From an uncultured Pelagibacteraceae bacterium (GTDB taxonomy: Bacteria > Pseudomonadota > Alphaproteobacteria > Pelagibacterales > Pelagibacteraceae), in the NCBI GenBank assembly GCA_902595795.1, contig CACJRK010000004.1, forward strand, positions 1 through 64,000: 64,000 nucleotides of DNA. The letters are read 5' to 3'. Below are positions 19,961-30,580 of this stretch, piece by piece. Position 1 is the stretch's first letter; every line of letters starts with the position of its first letter. The translations under genes were made by a program, and so were the position numbers. The notes under the pieces were generated by a model. It saw nothing but the letters and a program-made list of their open reading frames with translations, was not told the DNA's origin and did not search any database.

Positions 19961-21223
19961 ATGAAAATTGCAATTATAGGCAGCGGTGGTAGAGAACACG
20001 CATTAGTAGCAACAATATCTAAATCTTCTAGAATAAATGAAATTTTTTGTATCCCTGGAAATGCAGGGACTTCAAAAATTGCAACTAATATTGATATAGA
20101 TATAAATGAATTCGATAAAGTGTATAAATTCATTGACGACAATTCTATAGATTTAGTTGTTATAGGTCCTGAACAACCACTGGTGAATGGAATTGTAGAT
20201 TATTTAGAAAAATTTAATATAAAAGTATTTGGGCCTAACAAAATTGCTTCTCAACTAGAGGGTTCTAAAATTTTTACTAAAAAACTCTGTCAAGATTACG
20301 GAATTCCTACTGCCAAATTTGGTATTTTTGAAAATAGAATTGATGCAAAAAAATTTTTAGAAAATACAAAATACCCCAATGTAATCAAAGCTGACAACTT
20401 AGCTGCAGGCAAGGGAGTTTATATTTGCAATAATGAACAAGAAAGTTTCATGGCAGTCGAGGAAATATTTGATGGAAAATTTGGAGAAGCTAAAAATGTA
20501 CTTATAGAGGAATTTCTTAAAGGTGAAGAAATGAGCTATTTTATAATTAGTGATGGGATTACTATTAAAAGCTTTGAAACTGCACAAGATCATAAAAGGG
20601 TTCTTGAAGGAGATAATGGCAAAAATACTGGTGGCATGGGAGCCTACTCGCCTTCTCGACTAATAAGTGCTGATTTGAAAAATAAAATTTTAAGTAAAAT
20701 CATTAAACCTACACTTAAAGGGCTCTCAAATCTTGGTACTGAGTATAAAGGCTTTTTGTATGCTGGTTTGATGATTGTTGAAAATGAACCTTATCTAATC
20801 GAATACAATGTCCGTATGGGCGATCCTGAGTGTCAAACCATTCTTCCAAAACTAAAAACTGATTTAGTAGAAATACTTAAGGCTTGTTGTAACAAAAAAC
20901 TTGCAGACGTAAATATTGAGTGGAATAGTAAAAAAAGTTTGTGTGTTGTTTTGTGTTCAAAAGGATATCCAGATACATATGAAAAAAATGTTTTAATAAA
21001 TAATCTTGAAAATTTTACTGTAAACGAAAATAGTTTTCTATTTCATGCTGGAACTAAAAAAGAAAATAATAAAATATATGCTACTGGTGGACGTGTGCTA
21101 AACTTTATTTCACTCTCTGATAATTTTTTAAAAGCTAGAAATGAAGTACATCAATGTATAAAGAAATTAGATTGGAATGGTGGATTTCACAGAAGAGATA
21201 TTGGTTTTAAAGTTATTGATTAA
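19961..21223 (+). CDS. purD: phosphoribosylamine-glycine ligase
   Basis: PurD catalyses the second step of de novo purine synthesis, joining phosphoribosylamine and glycine with ATP. The 420-residue ATP-grasp protein starts MKIAIIGSGGREHALV and contains VVIGPEQPLVNGIVDYL, IKADNLAAGKGVYI, DHKRVLEGDNGKNTGGMGAYSPS and the metal-binding EYNVRMGDPECQ. All are standard. The TAA stop overlaps the rsmD start (TAATG). Its presence shows that this genome can also make purines, so the purine island farther along serves for scavenging rather than to cover an auxotrophy at this step. Confidence 0.98.
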   Translation: MKIAIIGSGGREHALVATISKSSRINEIFCIPGNAGTSKIATNIDIDINEFDKVYKFIDDNSIDLVVIGPEQPLVNGIVDYLEKFNIKVFGPNKIASQLEGSKIFTKKLCQDYGIPTAKFGIFENRIDAKKFLENTKYPNVIKADNLAAGKGVYICNNEQESFMAVEEIFDGKFGEAKNVLIEEFLKGEEMSYFIISDGITIKSFETAQDHKRVLEGDNGKNTGGMGAYSPSRLISADLKNKILSKIIKPTLKGLSNLGTEYKGFLYAGLMIVENEPYLIEYNVRMGDPECQTILPKLKTDLVEILKACCNKKLADVNIEWNSKKSLCVVLCSKGYPDTYEKNVLINNLENFTVNENSFLFHAGTKKENNKIYATGGRVLNFISLSDNFLKARNEVHQCIKKLDWNGGFHRRDIGFKVID

Positions 21224-21786
21224 TGAGAATTATTGGTGGCAAATTTAAGGGGAAAAAACTACTTGAACCACAGGATAAAAAAACTAGGCCTTTAAAAGAT
21301 CTTACAAAAGAGTCTATATTCAACATAATCAATCATTCAAATAAGTTTTCAATTAATATAAAAAAATCATACGTTTTGGACCTATTTTCTGGAGTAGGTT
21401 CTTTTGGTATTGAATGTCTTTCTCAAGGCGCTAATCATGTTACGTTTATAGAAAAATATGAAAGAGTTTTACCCATTCTCCAAAAAAATCTAAATAATTT
21501 AAAATCAGAAATTAATTATGAAATTATTGTATCAGATATTTTAAACAAGTTTGAATTTAAAAGTTTAAAATTGAGATATGATATTATTTTTTTAGATCCA
21601 CCTTACAAGGAAAAAAATTTAGAAAATATTCTAAACAAAATAATTAGTGATAAAATACTTAAAGAAAACGGTATAATTATTATTCATAGACATAAAAAAG
21701 AGATTGATACTTTTCCAGAGAATTTTCATTTAATTGACGAAAAAAAATATGGAAATTCAAAGATAATATTTGGATCGTATATTTAA
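21223..21786 (+). CDS. rsmD: 16S rRNA (guanine-966-N2)-methyltransferase
   Basis: RsmD methylates G966 in 16S rRNA during 30S assembly. The 187-residue protein begins MRIIGGKFKGKKL and contains RPLKDLTKESIFNII. The SAM-binding LDLFSGVGSFGIECLSQGA and the catalytic IIFLDPPYKE (DPPY type) are both present. It is translationally coupled to purD by TAATG. Its stop overlaps that of the convergent pgi gene in a TTAA sequence. Confidence 0.95.
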   Translation: MRIIGGKFKGKKLLEPQDKKTRPLKDLTKESIFNIINHSNKFSINIKKSYVLDLFSGVGSFGIECLSQGANHVTFIEKYERVLPILQKNLNNLKSEINYEIIVSDILNKFEFKSLKLRYDIIFLDPPYKEKNLENILNKIISDKILKENGIIIIHRHKKEIDTFPENFHLIDEKKYGNSKIIFGSYI

Positions 21787-22937
21787 ATTAAAATTTTATT
21801 TGTTTCTTTTTTAATTAGTTCAACAGCTGGCTGATCAAAAGGGTTAATCTTTAATGCTTTTCCAAGTAATATTGTCTCTAGAATAAAAAAACAGAAAAGC
21901 TCACCTAAAGTTTTTTCATTTCTTTTTTTGATTTCAAAACTCCTAAAAGGAATCTTTTTTTTTGTAAAAACATTTTCTGTAGCTTTTTTTTGAGCATAAA
22001 TAATTTCACTCACATTTTTATTTTTTAAAAATTTATATTCTTCTAGAATTTCACTATTAAGTATCTTAGATAAATTATTTTCTTTAACATAAAAAAAAGT
22101 AAAGAAGTTATTCTTAAAACCATCTAAATATAACTGCATAACACTATGATTGTCTTTAGGCATAAGAGAAATAATTGGTAGCAAACCAATTTTATTTTTA
22201 CCTAAACTTTCAGCTAATAATTGTTGATACCAATTAAACAAACTAACAGATTGTTGATCATAGTTAAGTATTACAGAATTAAATTTTTTATTTTTAATTA
22301 AAAAAATTGTTGCTTCAACATTGGAAATTAATGCATTCATAAAAGATTTATTTTTTATTATATTATTTAATTGTCTAAAAGTTTTTGAATTTAAGCCCAT
22401 TAATTCTGCTGGTAACATTCCAACTTCGGATAAAACAGAATATCTTCCTCCTATAAAATTGTTATGATCTATTACTTTAGCTTTCAATTTATTTGCAAGC
22501 TCACGAAGATAACTTTTTTTATAATCTGTTAAAAATAAATTTTTATCGCTTTTTTTTATTAAAATATTTGAATTAACAATTGTTTCAATGGTATTTCCTG
22601 ATTTTGAAATTACAAGATTATTAAATCTTTTTTTTATATTCTTATTTTTTATGCCTTGAAGATTATCAACAAAAATAAAATTTTTCTTAATTTTGCTTTT
22701 TAAAAAATCATAAATTGCTTGAGCACCAAGAGAAGAACCACCCATACCTATAATTCGATAATCTAATTCTTTTTTAAAAAATTTAGTTAATTTTTTATTA
22801 AAGTTATTTTTGTATTTTTTGCTTAGTGATAAGATTATTTGGTTATTTTCTTTTAAAATTAATTTTAAATATTTTTTAACATTGGATTTTTTTTTTTTAA
22901 CTTTAAAATTTATAAAATTTATATTGTTAGTTAACAT
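21783..22937 (-). CDS. pgi: glucose-6-phosphate isomerase, short form
   Basis: This enzyme interconverts glucose 6-phosphate and fructose 6-phosphate. Family motifs include IIGMGGSSLGAQAIYDFL, VISKSGNTIET, the signature NFIGGRYSVLSEVGMLPA and the C-terminal INPFDQPAVELIKKETN. I use the ATG at 22937; the track start one codon upstream is TTG. The product is 384 residues, clearly shorter than the usual 450-550, yet the main sugar-phosphate and signature motifs remain. It is the last gene of the minus run that includes ileS and lspA, and overlaps the stop of the lipoprotein gene upstream by one base. Confidence 0.9.
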   Translation of the reverse strand: MLTNNINFINFKVKKKKSNVKKYLKLILKENNQIILSLSKKYKNNFNKKLTKFFKKELDYRIIGMGGSSLGAQAIYDFLKSKIKKNFIFVDNLQGIKNKNIKKRFNNLVISKSGNTIETIVNSNILIKKSDKNLFLTDYKKSYLRELANKLKAKVIDHNNFIGGRYSVLSEVGMLPAELMGLNSKTFRQLNNIIKNKSFMNALISNVEATIFLIKNKKFNSVILNYDQQSVSLFNWYQQLLAESLGKNKIGLLPIISLMPKDNHSVMQLYLDGFKNNFFTFFYVKENNLSKILNSEILEEYKFLKNKNVSEIIYAQKKATENVFTKKKIPFRSFEIKKRNEKTLGELFCFFILETILLGKALKINPFDQPAVELIKKETNKILI

Positions 22938-23266
22938 CAATTGCTTTTGATTTTATCCAATATCAATTTTTCGAAGTCTATATCAGAACTTTCTTTTTCG
23001 GTTGATTGGTCTCCATTGTTATCATTCTCAGTAATAAAAAATTTAATATCTTCACCTTGATCTTGATTAATTTGCTTGTCATTTCGAGGAACTGGTAATT
23101 TTTCAAAATCTGGCGGCATGGAAAGTGGAGATTTTTTTTCAACTAAAAACTCTTCTGTGCTATTTTTTCTTTGTGGATCAAATGCTTCTTTAACTGTATT
23201 ACAGCCATAAAGAAACAAACTCATCATCCCTATAAAAATCAAAAGTTTAAATTTTTTTATCAACAT
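22937..23266 (-). CDS. DUF3035-like lipoprotein
   Basis: The 109-residue product starts at the ATG at 23266 (the track start is a TTG six codons earlier) and has a lipoprotein signal peptide ending LFLYGC. After the lipidated cysteine comes NTVKEAFDPQRKNSTEEFLVEKKSPLSMPPDFEKLPVPRN, which resembles the DUF3035 family of alphaproteobacteria, sometimes linked to the outer-membrane assembly (Bam) machinery. The C-terminal half is acidic and low in complexity. It lies between lspA, the lipoprotein signal peptidase gene, and pgi, overlapping lspA by 20 bases. The family call is from memory of the SPLxxPPDF motif. Confidence 0.72.
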   Translation of the reverse strand: MLIKKFKLLIFIGMMSLFLYGCNTVKEAFDPQRKNSTEEFLVEKKSPLSMPPDFEKLPVPRNDKQINQDQGEDIKFFITENDNNGDQSTEKESSDIDFEKLILDKIKSN

Positions 23267-23753
23267 TATTTTTATTATTAGCAATTATTTCTAAAATAAT
23301 CATTCCAATTACACCAATAGTTATAAATATATCTGATACATTAAAAATAAACCAATGAAAATCACCTATATGAAAATCTATAAAGTCTGGGACAGCAGAA
23401 TAGTACAAACGATCATGTAAGTTACCAAGTGCTCCTCCAATAACAATTAAAATAGAGAATCTTTTTAAACCTGAGTTTTTAATTGCCATTATTATAAGTA
23501 TAAAAACTATAAATGCTATAACAGCGCTCAATACATTATAAAAAGAATCTCTATCAAAAGAAAAAAGTCCAAAAGCTATTCCTCTATTCCAAATTAGAGT
23601 AATGTTAAGGTATGTAGATGTAAATATTTCTGAATTAAAGTTATTTTTATCAAGATAAATTATATAAAGTTTTGATATTCTATCAAAACCATAGACCAAA
23701 GCTACAATTAACAAATTTAAATAAAAATTTTTGGTTAATTTTTTTGAAATCAT
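23247..23753 (-). CDS. lspA: lipoprotein signal peptidase (signal peptidase II)
   Basis: LspA is the inner-membrane aspartic protease that cleaves prolipoproteins at the lipobox. The 168-residue protein has four membrane helices. The conserved elements NRGIAFGLF, GGALGNLHDRL (first catalytic Asp) and FNVSDIFITIG (second catalytic Asp) are all visible. It overlaps the stop of ileS by four bases and the start of the lipoprotein gene by 20 bases. The ribF-ileS-lspA order is widespread in Proteobacteria. Confidence 0.97.
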   Translation of the reverse strand: MISKKLTKNFYLNLLIVALVYGFDRISKLYIIYLDKNNFNSEIFTSTYLNITLIWNRGIAFGLFSFDRDSFYNVLSAVIAFIVFILIIMAIKNSGLKRFSILIVIGGALGNLHDRLYYSAVPDFIDFHIGDFHWFIFNVSDIFITIGVIGMIILEIIANNKNNVDKKI

Positions 23754-26467
23754 TCAGAATGTCTTGAGCATGCCTCTTCAGTAATTTTCCAACATACTGG
23801 GCATTTTGAACCCTCGGCTTTTATTGTTTCAACACTTATATCTGAGTTTTGATTGAAAGCTATTTCTGCACTGGAAGTAATGCATAGCTCTGAAAAATCA
23901 ATGTTTTTTGTAATTTCAGATAATTTTTGGTCTAAATTAATTTTTAATTTTGCTTCTAGACTTGACCCAATTTCTTTACTTGCTCGTTTTTCTTCTATGC
24001 TAATATTACATACATTTCTTATCTTAATAAGTTCTAACCATTTTTCATTAAGTTTTTCATTTTTAAATTTATCAGGGAATTCTACAAACTTTTCAAGGTG
24101 AATACTTTTTTGACCCTTAAATAATAATCTAAAAATTTCTTCAGTAGTAAAAGACAAAATAGGAGCAAACCATTTTAAAAGAGCATTTAAAATAATATTA
24201 AGAGTTAAAATTGTTGATTTTCTTTTTTTTGAGTCAATAGGATCACAATAGAGATTGTCTTTTCTAATATCAAAGTAGAAAGAAGATAAATCAACGGTAC
24301 AAAAATTTAATAATTCTTTATACAAATTATGAAAATCGTAATTGCTAAAATATCTTTTAAAATTATTATTTAAAACATAAATTTTATGTAACATTAGCTG
24401 TTCTAACTCAGGTAAATCGTTTACATTGAGTGCATCAAAATTTATTTTTTCAAAATTATCGTTTATATTTCCAAGTAAATATCTAAAAGTATTTCTAATT
24501 TTTCTATAAGATTCAGCATGCTGATCTAGAATTGAATAATCAATTCTTAAATCCTCTGCATAATTTGATGATGCTACCCAAATTCTTAAAATGTCAGCGC
24601 CATACTTTTTTAAGATATCATCAGGTGCAATTACATTTCCTAGTGATTTTGACATTTTTAATCCTTTGCCATCCACAACAAAACCGTGAGATAGAATAGA
24701 TTCAAATGGAGCTCTTCCTCTAGTCCCACATGACTCTAAAAGTGATGAATGAAACCATCCCCTGTGTTGATCAGATCCCTCTAAATACATTGAAGCTGGC
24801 CATTTTAAATCTTCTCTTTTTTCTAATACAAATGAATGAGTTGATCCACTATCAAACCAAACCTCAACGATATCGCTTAATTTATCAAACTCTTCAGCTT
24901 TATATTTATTACCTAAAAATCTCTGAGGATCATCTGAAAACCAGCAATCTGAACCCTCATTCTCATAGATTGAAGCAATATTTTCAATAACATCATCATC
25001 TACTAAAATTTCTTTAGTTTTTTTATTTACGAAAATAGGAAGAGGTACACCCCAAACTCTTTGTCTTGATACACACCAATCAGGCCTAGTTTCGATCATT
25101 GATTTTAATCTCTCCTTACCTTTGCTTGGAAAAAAAACTGTTTCATCTATTGCCTTTAAAGCTTTAGATCTTAATTTATGACTTTCCATAGAAATAAACC
25201 ATTGAGGTGTTGCTCTATGGACAAGTGGTGCTTTAGATCGCCATGAATGTGGATAAGAATGAACTAATTCACCATTAGATAATAAATTTTTTTGCTCTTT
25301 AAGTTTTTCAATTACAATTAAGTTTGCTTTAAAAATATGGATGCCCTCAAACAGTTTAACATTGTTTGTATATTTTCCATCTCCATCAACCGTTTCTATT
25401 GCTTTAATTCCATTGTTTAAGCATAAATTAAAATCATCAGGTCCATGACTTGGGGCACAATGAACAATTCCTGTTCCTTGGTCAGTTGTAACAAATCTCG
25501 CTTCAAGCATTGGAATATCATATTCATACCCAATTTTAATAAAAGGATGGTTACAGATAGTATTTTTAAATTCTTTTCCTTTTAAAGTATGAATTTTTTT
25601 ATAATCTTTTATTCCACAATCTTTAAGAACCGACTCTAATAGAGCTTCCGCAACAACTATTTTTCTGTTTTTAAAATCACCATCATCTCCTAGTTGTAAT
25701 ATCACATAATTGAGAGATTCATTATATGCTAAAGCTTTATTGGCTGGAATTGTCCACGGTGTTGTTGTCCAAATAACAATATCGCTTCCAACTAATTCTT
25801 TTAGATTAGATGATTTAACTGAAAAAGATGTATAAATAGTATCAGATTTATGATCTTGATATTCAACTTCTGCATCTGCAAGAGCTGTTTTTTCAACTGT
25901 TGACCATAAAACTGGTTTGAAACCTCTATATAAACTTCCCTCTTTTAAAAACTTTCCTAGCTCTCTTACAATTTGGGCTTCGGCTCCAAAACTCATAGTG
26001 GAATAATAATTTTCCCAATCTCCTACAACGCCTAAACGTTTAAATTGAGACTTATGAACTTCAATCCATTTTTCTGCAAATGATCGACACTCTTTTCTAA
26101 ACTCAACTACAGGAATTTCATTTTTATTTTTTTTACTTTTTTTATATTGTTCCTCTATTTTCCATTCAATGGGTAGACCATGACAGTCCCATCCTGGGAC
26201 ATATATGCTGTCTTTGCCATCCATTTGATGAAATTTTACAATAATATCTTTCAAGATTTTATTAAGAGCTGTACCCATATGAATATTTCCATTCGCATAA
26301 GGTGGGCCATCGTGAAGAACAAACTTTTCTTTTCCTTTACTTGAGTTTCTTATTTCTTCATAAAGATTTATATTTTGCCAATAATCTAAAATTTCAGGTT
26401 CTCTTGTTGGTAAATTGGCCTTCATAGAAAAAGCTGTTTTTGGCAGATTAATTTGTGATTTACTCAT
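23750..26467 (-). CDS. ileS: isoleucyl-tRNA synthetase
   Basis: IleS charges tRNA-Ile and edits mis-activated valine. It is a class I synthetase of 905 residues. The nucleotide-binding motif is GPPYANGNIHMGTALNKILKD, where the final His of the HIGH signature is replaced by Thr, a known variant form. The editing domain contains WTTTPWTIPANKALAY, and KMSKSLGN is the second signature. The C-terminal zinc-finger region keeps KCPVCWK but ends early at EACSRHSE, so it looks shortened. It is coupled by four-base overlaps to ribF and lspA. Confidence 0.98.
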   Translation of the reverse strand: MSKSQINLPKTAFSMKANLPTREPEILDYWQNINLYEEIRNSSKGKEKFVLHDGPPYANGNIHMGTALNKILKDIIVKFHQMDGKDSIYVPGWDCHGLPIEWKIEEQYKKSKKNKNEIPVVEFRKECRSFAEKWIEVHKSQFKRLGVVGDWENYYSTMSFGAEAQIVRELGKFLKEGSLYRGFKPVLWSTVEKTALADAEVEYQDHKSDTIYTSFSVKSSNLKELVGSDIVIWTTTPWTIPANKALAYNESLNYVILQLGDDGDFKNRKIVVAEALLESVLKDCGIKDYKKIHTLKGKEFKNTICNHPFIKIGYEYDIPMLEARFVTTDQGTGIVHCAPSHGPDDFNLCLNNGIKAIETVDGDGKYTNNVKLFEGIHIFKANLIVIEKLKEQKNLLSNGELVHSYPHSWRSKAPLVHRATPQWFISMESHKLRSKALKAIDETVFFPSKGKERLKSMIETRPDWCVSRQRVWGVPLPIFVNKKTKEILVDDDVIENIASIYENEGSDCWFSDDPQRFLGNKYKAEEFDKLSDIVEVWFDSGSTHSFVLEKREDLKWPASMYLEGSDQHRGWFHSSLLESCGTRGRAPFESILSHGFVVDGKGLKMSKSLGNVIAPDDILKKYGADILRIWVASSNYAEDLRIDYSILDQHAESYRKIRNTFRYLLGNINDNFEKINFDALNVNDLPELEQLMLHKIYVLNNNFKRYFSNYDFHNLYKELLNFCTVDLSSFYFDIRKDNLYCDPIDSKKRKSTILTLNIILNALLKWFAPILSFTTEEIFRLLFKGQKSIHLEKFVEFPDKFKNEKLNEKWLELIKIRNVCNISIEEKRASKEIGSSLEAKLKINLDQKLSEITKNIDFSELCITSSAEIAFNQNSDISVETIKAEGSKCPVCWKITEEACSRHSE

Positions 26468-27387
26468 TTGATATTTTTTGCAATTTTTAAATCAGTTTTT
26501 ATTTGAGCTTTTAATTGATTAACATTTTTAAATTTTTTTTCTTTTCTAATAAACTTTAAAAACTCTACTGATAAAAGTTTATTATAAAGATTTCCAGAAA
26601 AATTAAATAAATGAACTTCTAATAAGATTTTTTTTTGATTAAATGTAGGTCTAAATCCTAAATTAGCAATTCCTTTAAGATATTTAATATTATTTTTCCT
26701 TAGAACTTTAACAGCATAAACACCTGGTTTAGCCAAAACATAATCATGAATATCTATATTGCAGGTTGGGAAACCAATTTTTTTCCCAACTTGTCTCCCC
26801 TTTCTGACAATTCCTTCTATAGTCCAGTTTCTTTCAAGAAGTTTATTTGCTTTTGTTAAAAATCCATTTTCCAAAAGATTTCTTATTAAAGAAGATGATA
26901 CAATTTTTTTATCTTTTATTAATGGTTTTGGTTTAACAACTTTATAATCATAGCTTTTTTCATTTTCAATTAACAAATTAACATTTCCCTCTCTATTATT
27001 TCCAAATCTAAAGTTATTACTTACAAAAATAAATTTAGAATTTAATTTTTTATTAAGAATTTCTTTTATAAAATTTAATGCTTTAGTTTTTGAAAATTTT
27101 TTATCAAATTTTTTTGTTATCACAAAATCAACTTTTAATTTACTAAGTAATTTAATTTTTTGCTCAACATTTGAGAGTCTAAAATTTTTTATTTTTTTAT
27201 TAAAAAACATTTTGGGCATCGGATCAAAATTAATTACACCAATATTTAAATTATGTTTTTTTTTGTATGATTGCGCTAACTTAAATAATTTTTGATGACC
27301 CTTATGTAGACCATCAAAATTACCGATTAAGATAATCGAGCCTTTATGCTTTTTTTGAATATTAAAATTAGAGTAATGTTTTACCAT
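26464..27387 (-). CDS. ribF: bifunctional riboflavin kinase/FAD synthetase
   Basis: RibF phosphorylates riboflavin to FMN and adenylates FMN to FAD. The N-terminal nucleotidyltransferase domain contains LIGNFDGLHKGHQKLFKLA and NFDPMPKMFF. The C-terminal flavokinase domain contains GRQVGKKIGFPTCNIDI and ANLGFRPTF. At 307 residues both domains are complete. Its stop overlaps the ileS ATG by four bases, and it overlaps the HAD gene upstream by seven bases, so the run is compact. Confidence 0.96.
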   Translation of the reverse strand: MVKHYSNFNIQKKHKGSIILIGNFDGLHKGHQKLFKLAQSYKKKHNLNIGVINFDPMPKMFFNKKIKNFRLSNVEQKIKLLSKLKVDFVITKKFDKKFSKTKALNFIKEILNKKLNSKFIFVSNNFRFGNNREGNVNLLIENEKSYDYKVVKPKPLIKDKKIVSSSLIRNLLENGFLTKANKLLERNWTIEGIVRKGRQVGKKIGFPTCNIDIHDYVLAKPGVYAVKVLRKNNIKYLKGIANLGFRPTFNQKKILLEVHLFNFSGNLYNKLLSVEFLKFIRKEKKFKNVNQLKAQIKTDLKIAKNIK

Positions 27388-28199
27388 TTTAAATCCGACT
27401 GAATAAAATTTACTATCACCTCATATTCTTTTGCAACTTTTTCAATACCTTTATTATTGATTTCATCTTTATGTATTCCATTAGAGATCAATAAGCAGTC
27501 ATAATTTAATAAATTTGCACCTCTTATATCTGTATTTAAATTATCACCAATTGCTAATATTTTTTTATTATTATTATTAGTCGATTGATTATAAACTTCT
27601 GGATGAGGTTTTCCAAAATAAATTACTTGCCCACCCATTTTTTCAAAAACCATAGCAACTGAGCCAGCACACAGCTCTCTTACATTTCCACGATCGACAA
27701 TTAAGTCTGGATTTGTACAAATCATTCTTTTGTTTAAATGATTAGCAAATAAATCTTTGTAATAATTTAAGTCTTTATCAAACTCCTCAAATAAACCAGT
27801 GCATAACAAATACTCACTCTCTTTAATGTCTTCACTTTTATTATCTTTAAATAAATTAAATAAATCAAAATCTCTAGGTGGACCAATATGATAAAATTTT
27901 TTAGATAAAAAATTTTTTTTTAAATAACTTAGTGCTGCCTCACCTGAAGTAAATACATGATCTCTTAAATCTTTATCCATACCCATTTTTTCCAAGAAAT
28001 TTTTAACAGTTTCATTTGGTCTTGGTGCATTTGTTAAAAGTACAAAACTTTTATTTTTTTTTAAAAGTTCTTTAAGAGCAATTATTGCTTTTTCATGTAA
28101 TTTAATTCCATTATGAATTACACCCCATAGGTCTATATAGAAAAGATCGTAATTATCAGCTATTGACTTCAGTCCTGATATATCTAATTTTTTAGTCAT
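27381..28199 (-). CDS. HAD-IIA family hydrolase (TIGR01459-like)
   Basis: This is a class IIA haloacid dehalogenase-fold phosphatase resembling the alphaproteobacterial group TIGR01459, as I recall it. Motif I is FYIDLWGVIHNG, motif II lies in FVLLTNAPRPNETV, and motif III-IV appear as YFGKPHPEVYNQ and KILAIGDNLNTDIRGANLL. The length is 272 residues. The substrate is unknown; relatives act on sugar phosphates, nucleotides or pyridoxal phosphate. It heads the minus-strand run ending at pgi, and its ATG is separated from groES by 132 bases carrying the groES promoter on the other strand. Confidence 0.88.
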   Translation of the reverse strand: MTKKLDISGLKSIADNYDLFYIDLWGVIHNGIKLHEKAIIALKELLKKNKSFVLLTNAPRPNETVKNFLEKMGMDKDLRDHVFTSGEAALSYLKKNFLSKKFYHIGPPRDFDLFNLFKDNKSEDIKESEYLLCTGLFEEFDKDLNYYKDLFANHLNKRMICTNPDLIVDRGNVRELCAGSVAMVFEKMGGQVIYFGKPHPEVYNQSTNNNNKKILAIGDNLNTDIRGANLLNYDCLLISNGIHKDEINNKGIEKVAKEYEVIVNFIQSDLKW

Positions 28200-28266
28200 A
28201 TTTTTAAGGTATAAACCATAAAATCTCTAATTTACTAGCTTTTTAATAAATCTGTATGAGACTCAT

Positions 28267-28295
28267 CTTGAAATAGACAGCGAAATATCTATATG
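28267..28295 (+). promoter_or_regulatory. candidate RpoH (sigma-32) promoter of groES-groEL
   Basis: CTTGAAA at 28267-28273 matches the sigma-32 -35 element exactly. After 14 bases comes TCTATATG (28288-28295), an acceptable alphaproteobacterial -10. The same -35 element with the same 14-base spacer occurs before the hsp20 gene in this window. No CIRCE inverted repeat (TTAGCACTC-N9-GAGTGCTAA) is present, so HrcA control is not indicated here. Confidence 0.7.
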
Positions 28296-28331
28296 AAGCT
28301 CATATTTATAAAGATTTATTAAGGAGATATT

Positions 28332-28622
28332 ATGAAATTTAAACCGTTACATGACAGAGTTTTAATAGAAGTACTAGATAGCAGTGAAAAAACCGCTGGT
28401 GGAATAATTATCCCTGATACAGCGCAAGAAAAACCTCAAGAAGGAAAAGTTGTTGCTATAGGTGGTGGTGCTAAAACTGAGGATGGAAAAATAATTCCAA
28501 TGGATGTGAAAGTTGGTGATAAAGTTTTATTTGGCAAATGGTCAGGAACTGAAGTCAAAATTAATGGGAAAGAATACAGCATAATGAAAGAGTCAGACAT
28601 TATGGGTATTTCAACTAAATAA
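28332..28622 (+). CDS. groES: co-chaperonin GroES
   Basis: GroES forms the heptameric lid of the GroEL folding chamber in the cytoplasm. The 96-residue protein begins [15 protein letters not shown], the mobile-loop region [28 protein letters not shown] is intact, and [21 protein letters not shown] follows. The ribosome binding site AAGGAGAT lies just before the ATG. It is followed 24 bases later by groEL, and a heat-shock-type promoter precedes it. Confidence 0.98.
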   Translation: MKFKPLHDRVLIEVLDSSEKTAGGIIIPDTAQEKPQEGKVVAIGGGAKTEDGKIIPMDVKVGDKVLFGKWSGTEVKINGKEYSIMKESDIMGISTK

Positions 28623-30308
<1,686 letters not shown>

Positions 30309-30333
30309 TCCCTCATTTTTTTAAATAAAATTT

Positions 30334-30363
30334 AAAAGGCCATCTTATGATGGCCTTTTTTTT
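30334..30363 (+). terminator. intrinsic terminator after groEL
   Basis: The sequence AAAAGGCCATC-TTAT-GATGGCCTTTT forms an 11-base-pair perfect stem with a four-base loop, followed by further T residues. It lies directly after the groEL stop. The same AAAAGGCC...GGCCTTTT framework recurs in the terminator after the BMP gene near 52870. Confidence 0.93.
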
Positions 30364-30378
30364 ATGTGAAGTTGAATT

Positions 30379-30495
30379 ATGTCGAAAAGATATAGCGGTA
30401 AATCATTCAAAGATTCTAGTGTTAAAAAAAAACCTAAATTAAACTTTAAAGAAAAAAGAAAAATTAAAAAAGATAAGCAAAAAAAGACAAATTAA
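30379..30495 (+). CDS. small basic protein (38 aa), unknown function
   Basis: This ORF is below the track cut-off. It encodes a 38-residue, strongly basic peptide starting MSKRYSGKSFKDSS, followed by a lysine-rich tail ending KKDKQKKTN. It lies between the groEL terminator and typA with no overlap to any other gene. No clear Shine-Dalgarno sequence precedes the ATG, and the lysine-rich tail is the kind of product any A-rich stretch could give. I do not recognise a family. The non-repetitive N-terminus and its place in otherwise unexplained sequence favour a real gene, but only weakly. Confidence 0.42.
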   Translation: MSKRYSGKSFKDSSVKKKPKLNFKEKRKIKKDKQKKTN

Positions 30496-30580
30496 TCCTA
30501 AATTTTGAAAATTATTCAAGCCAGATATGAGTTTTTTTGAGTTTTAATATTCTTTTAAATATGTATAAGAGCCAGAATTT

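Noticed and set aside
28200-28331. CIRCE operator before groES
   Set aside because: No TTAGCACTC-N9-GAGTGCTAA inverted repeat or near match is present.
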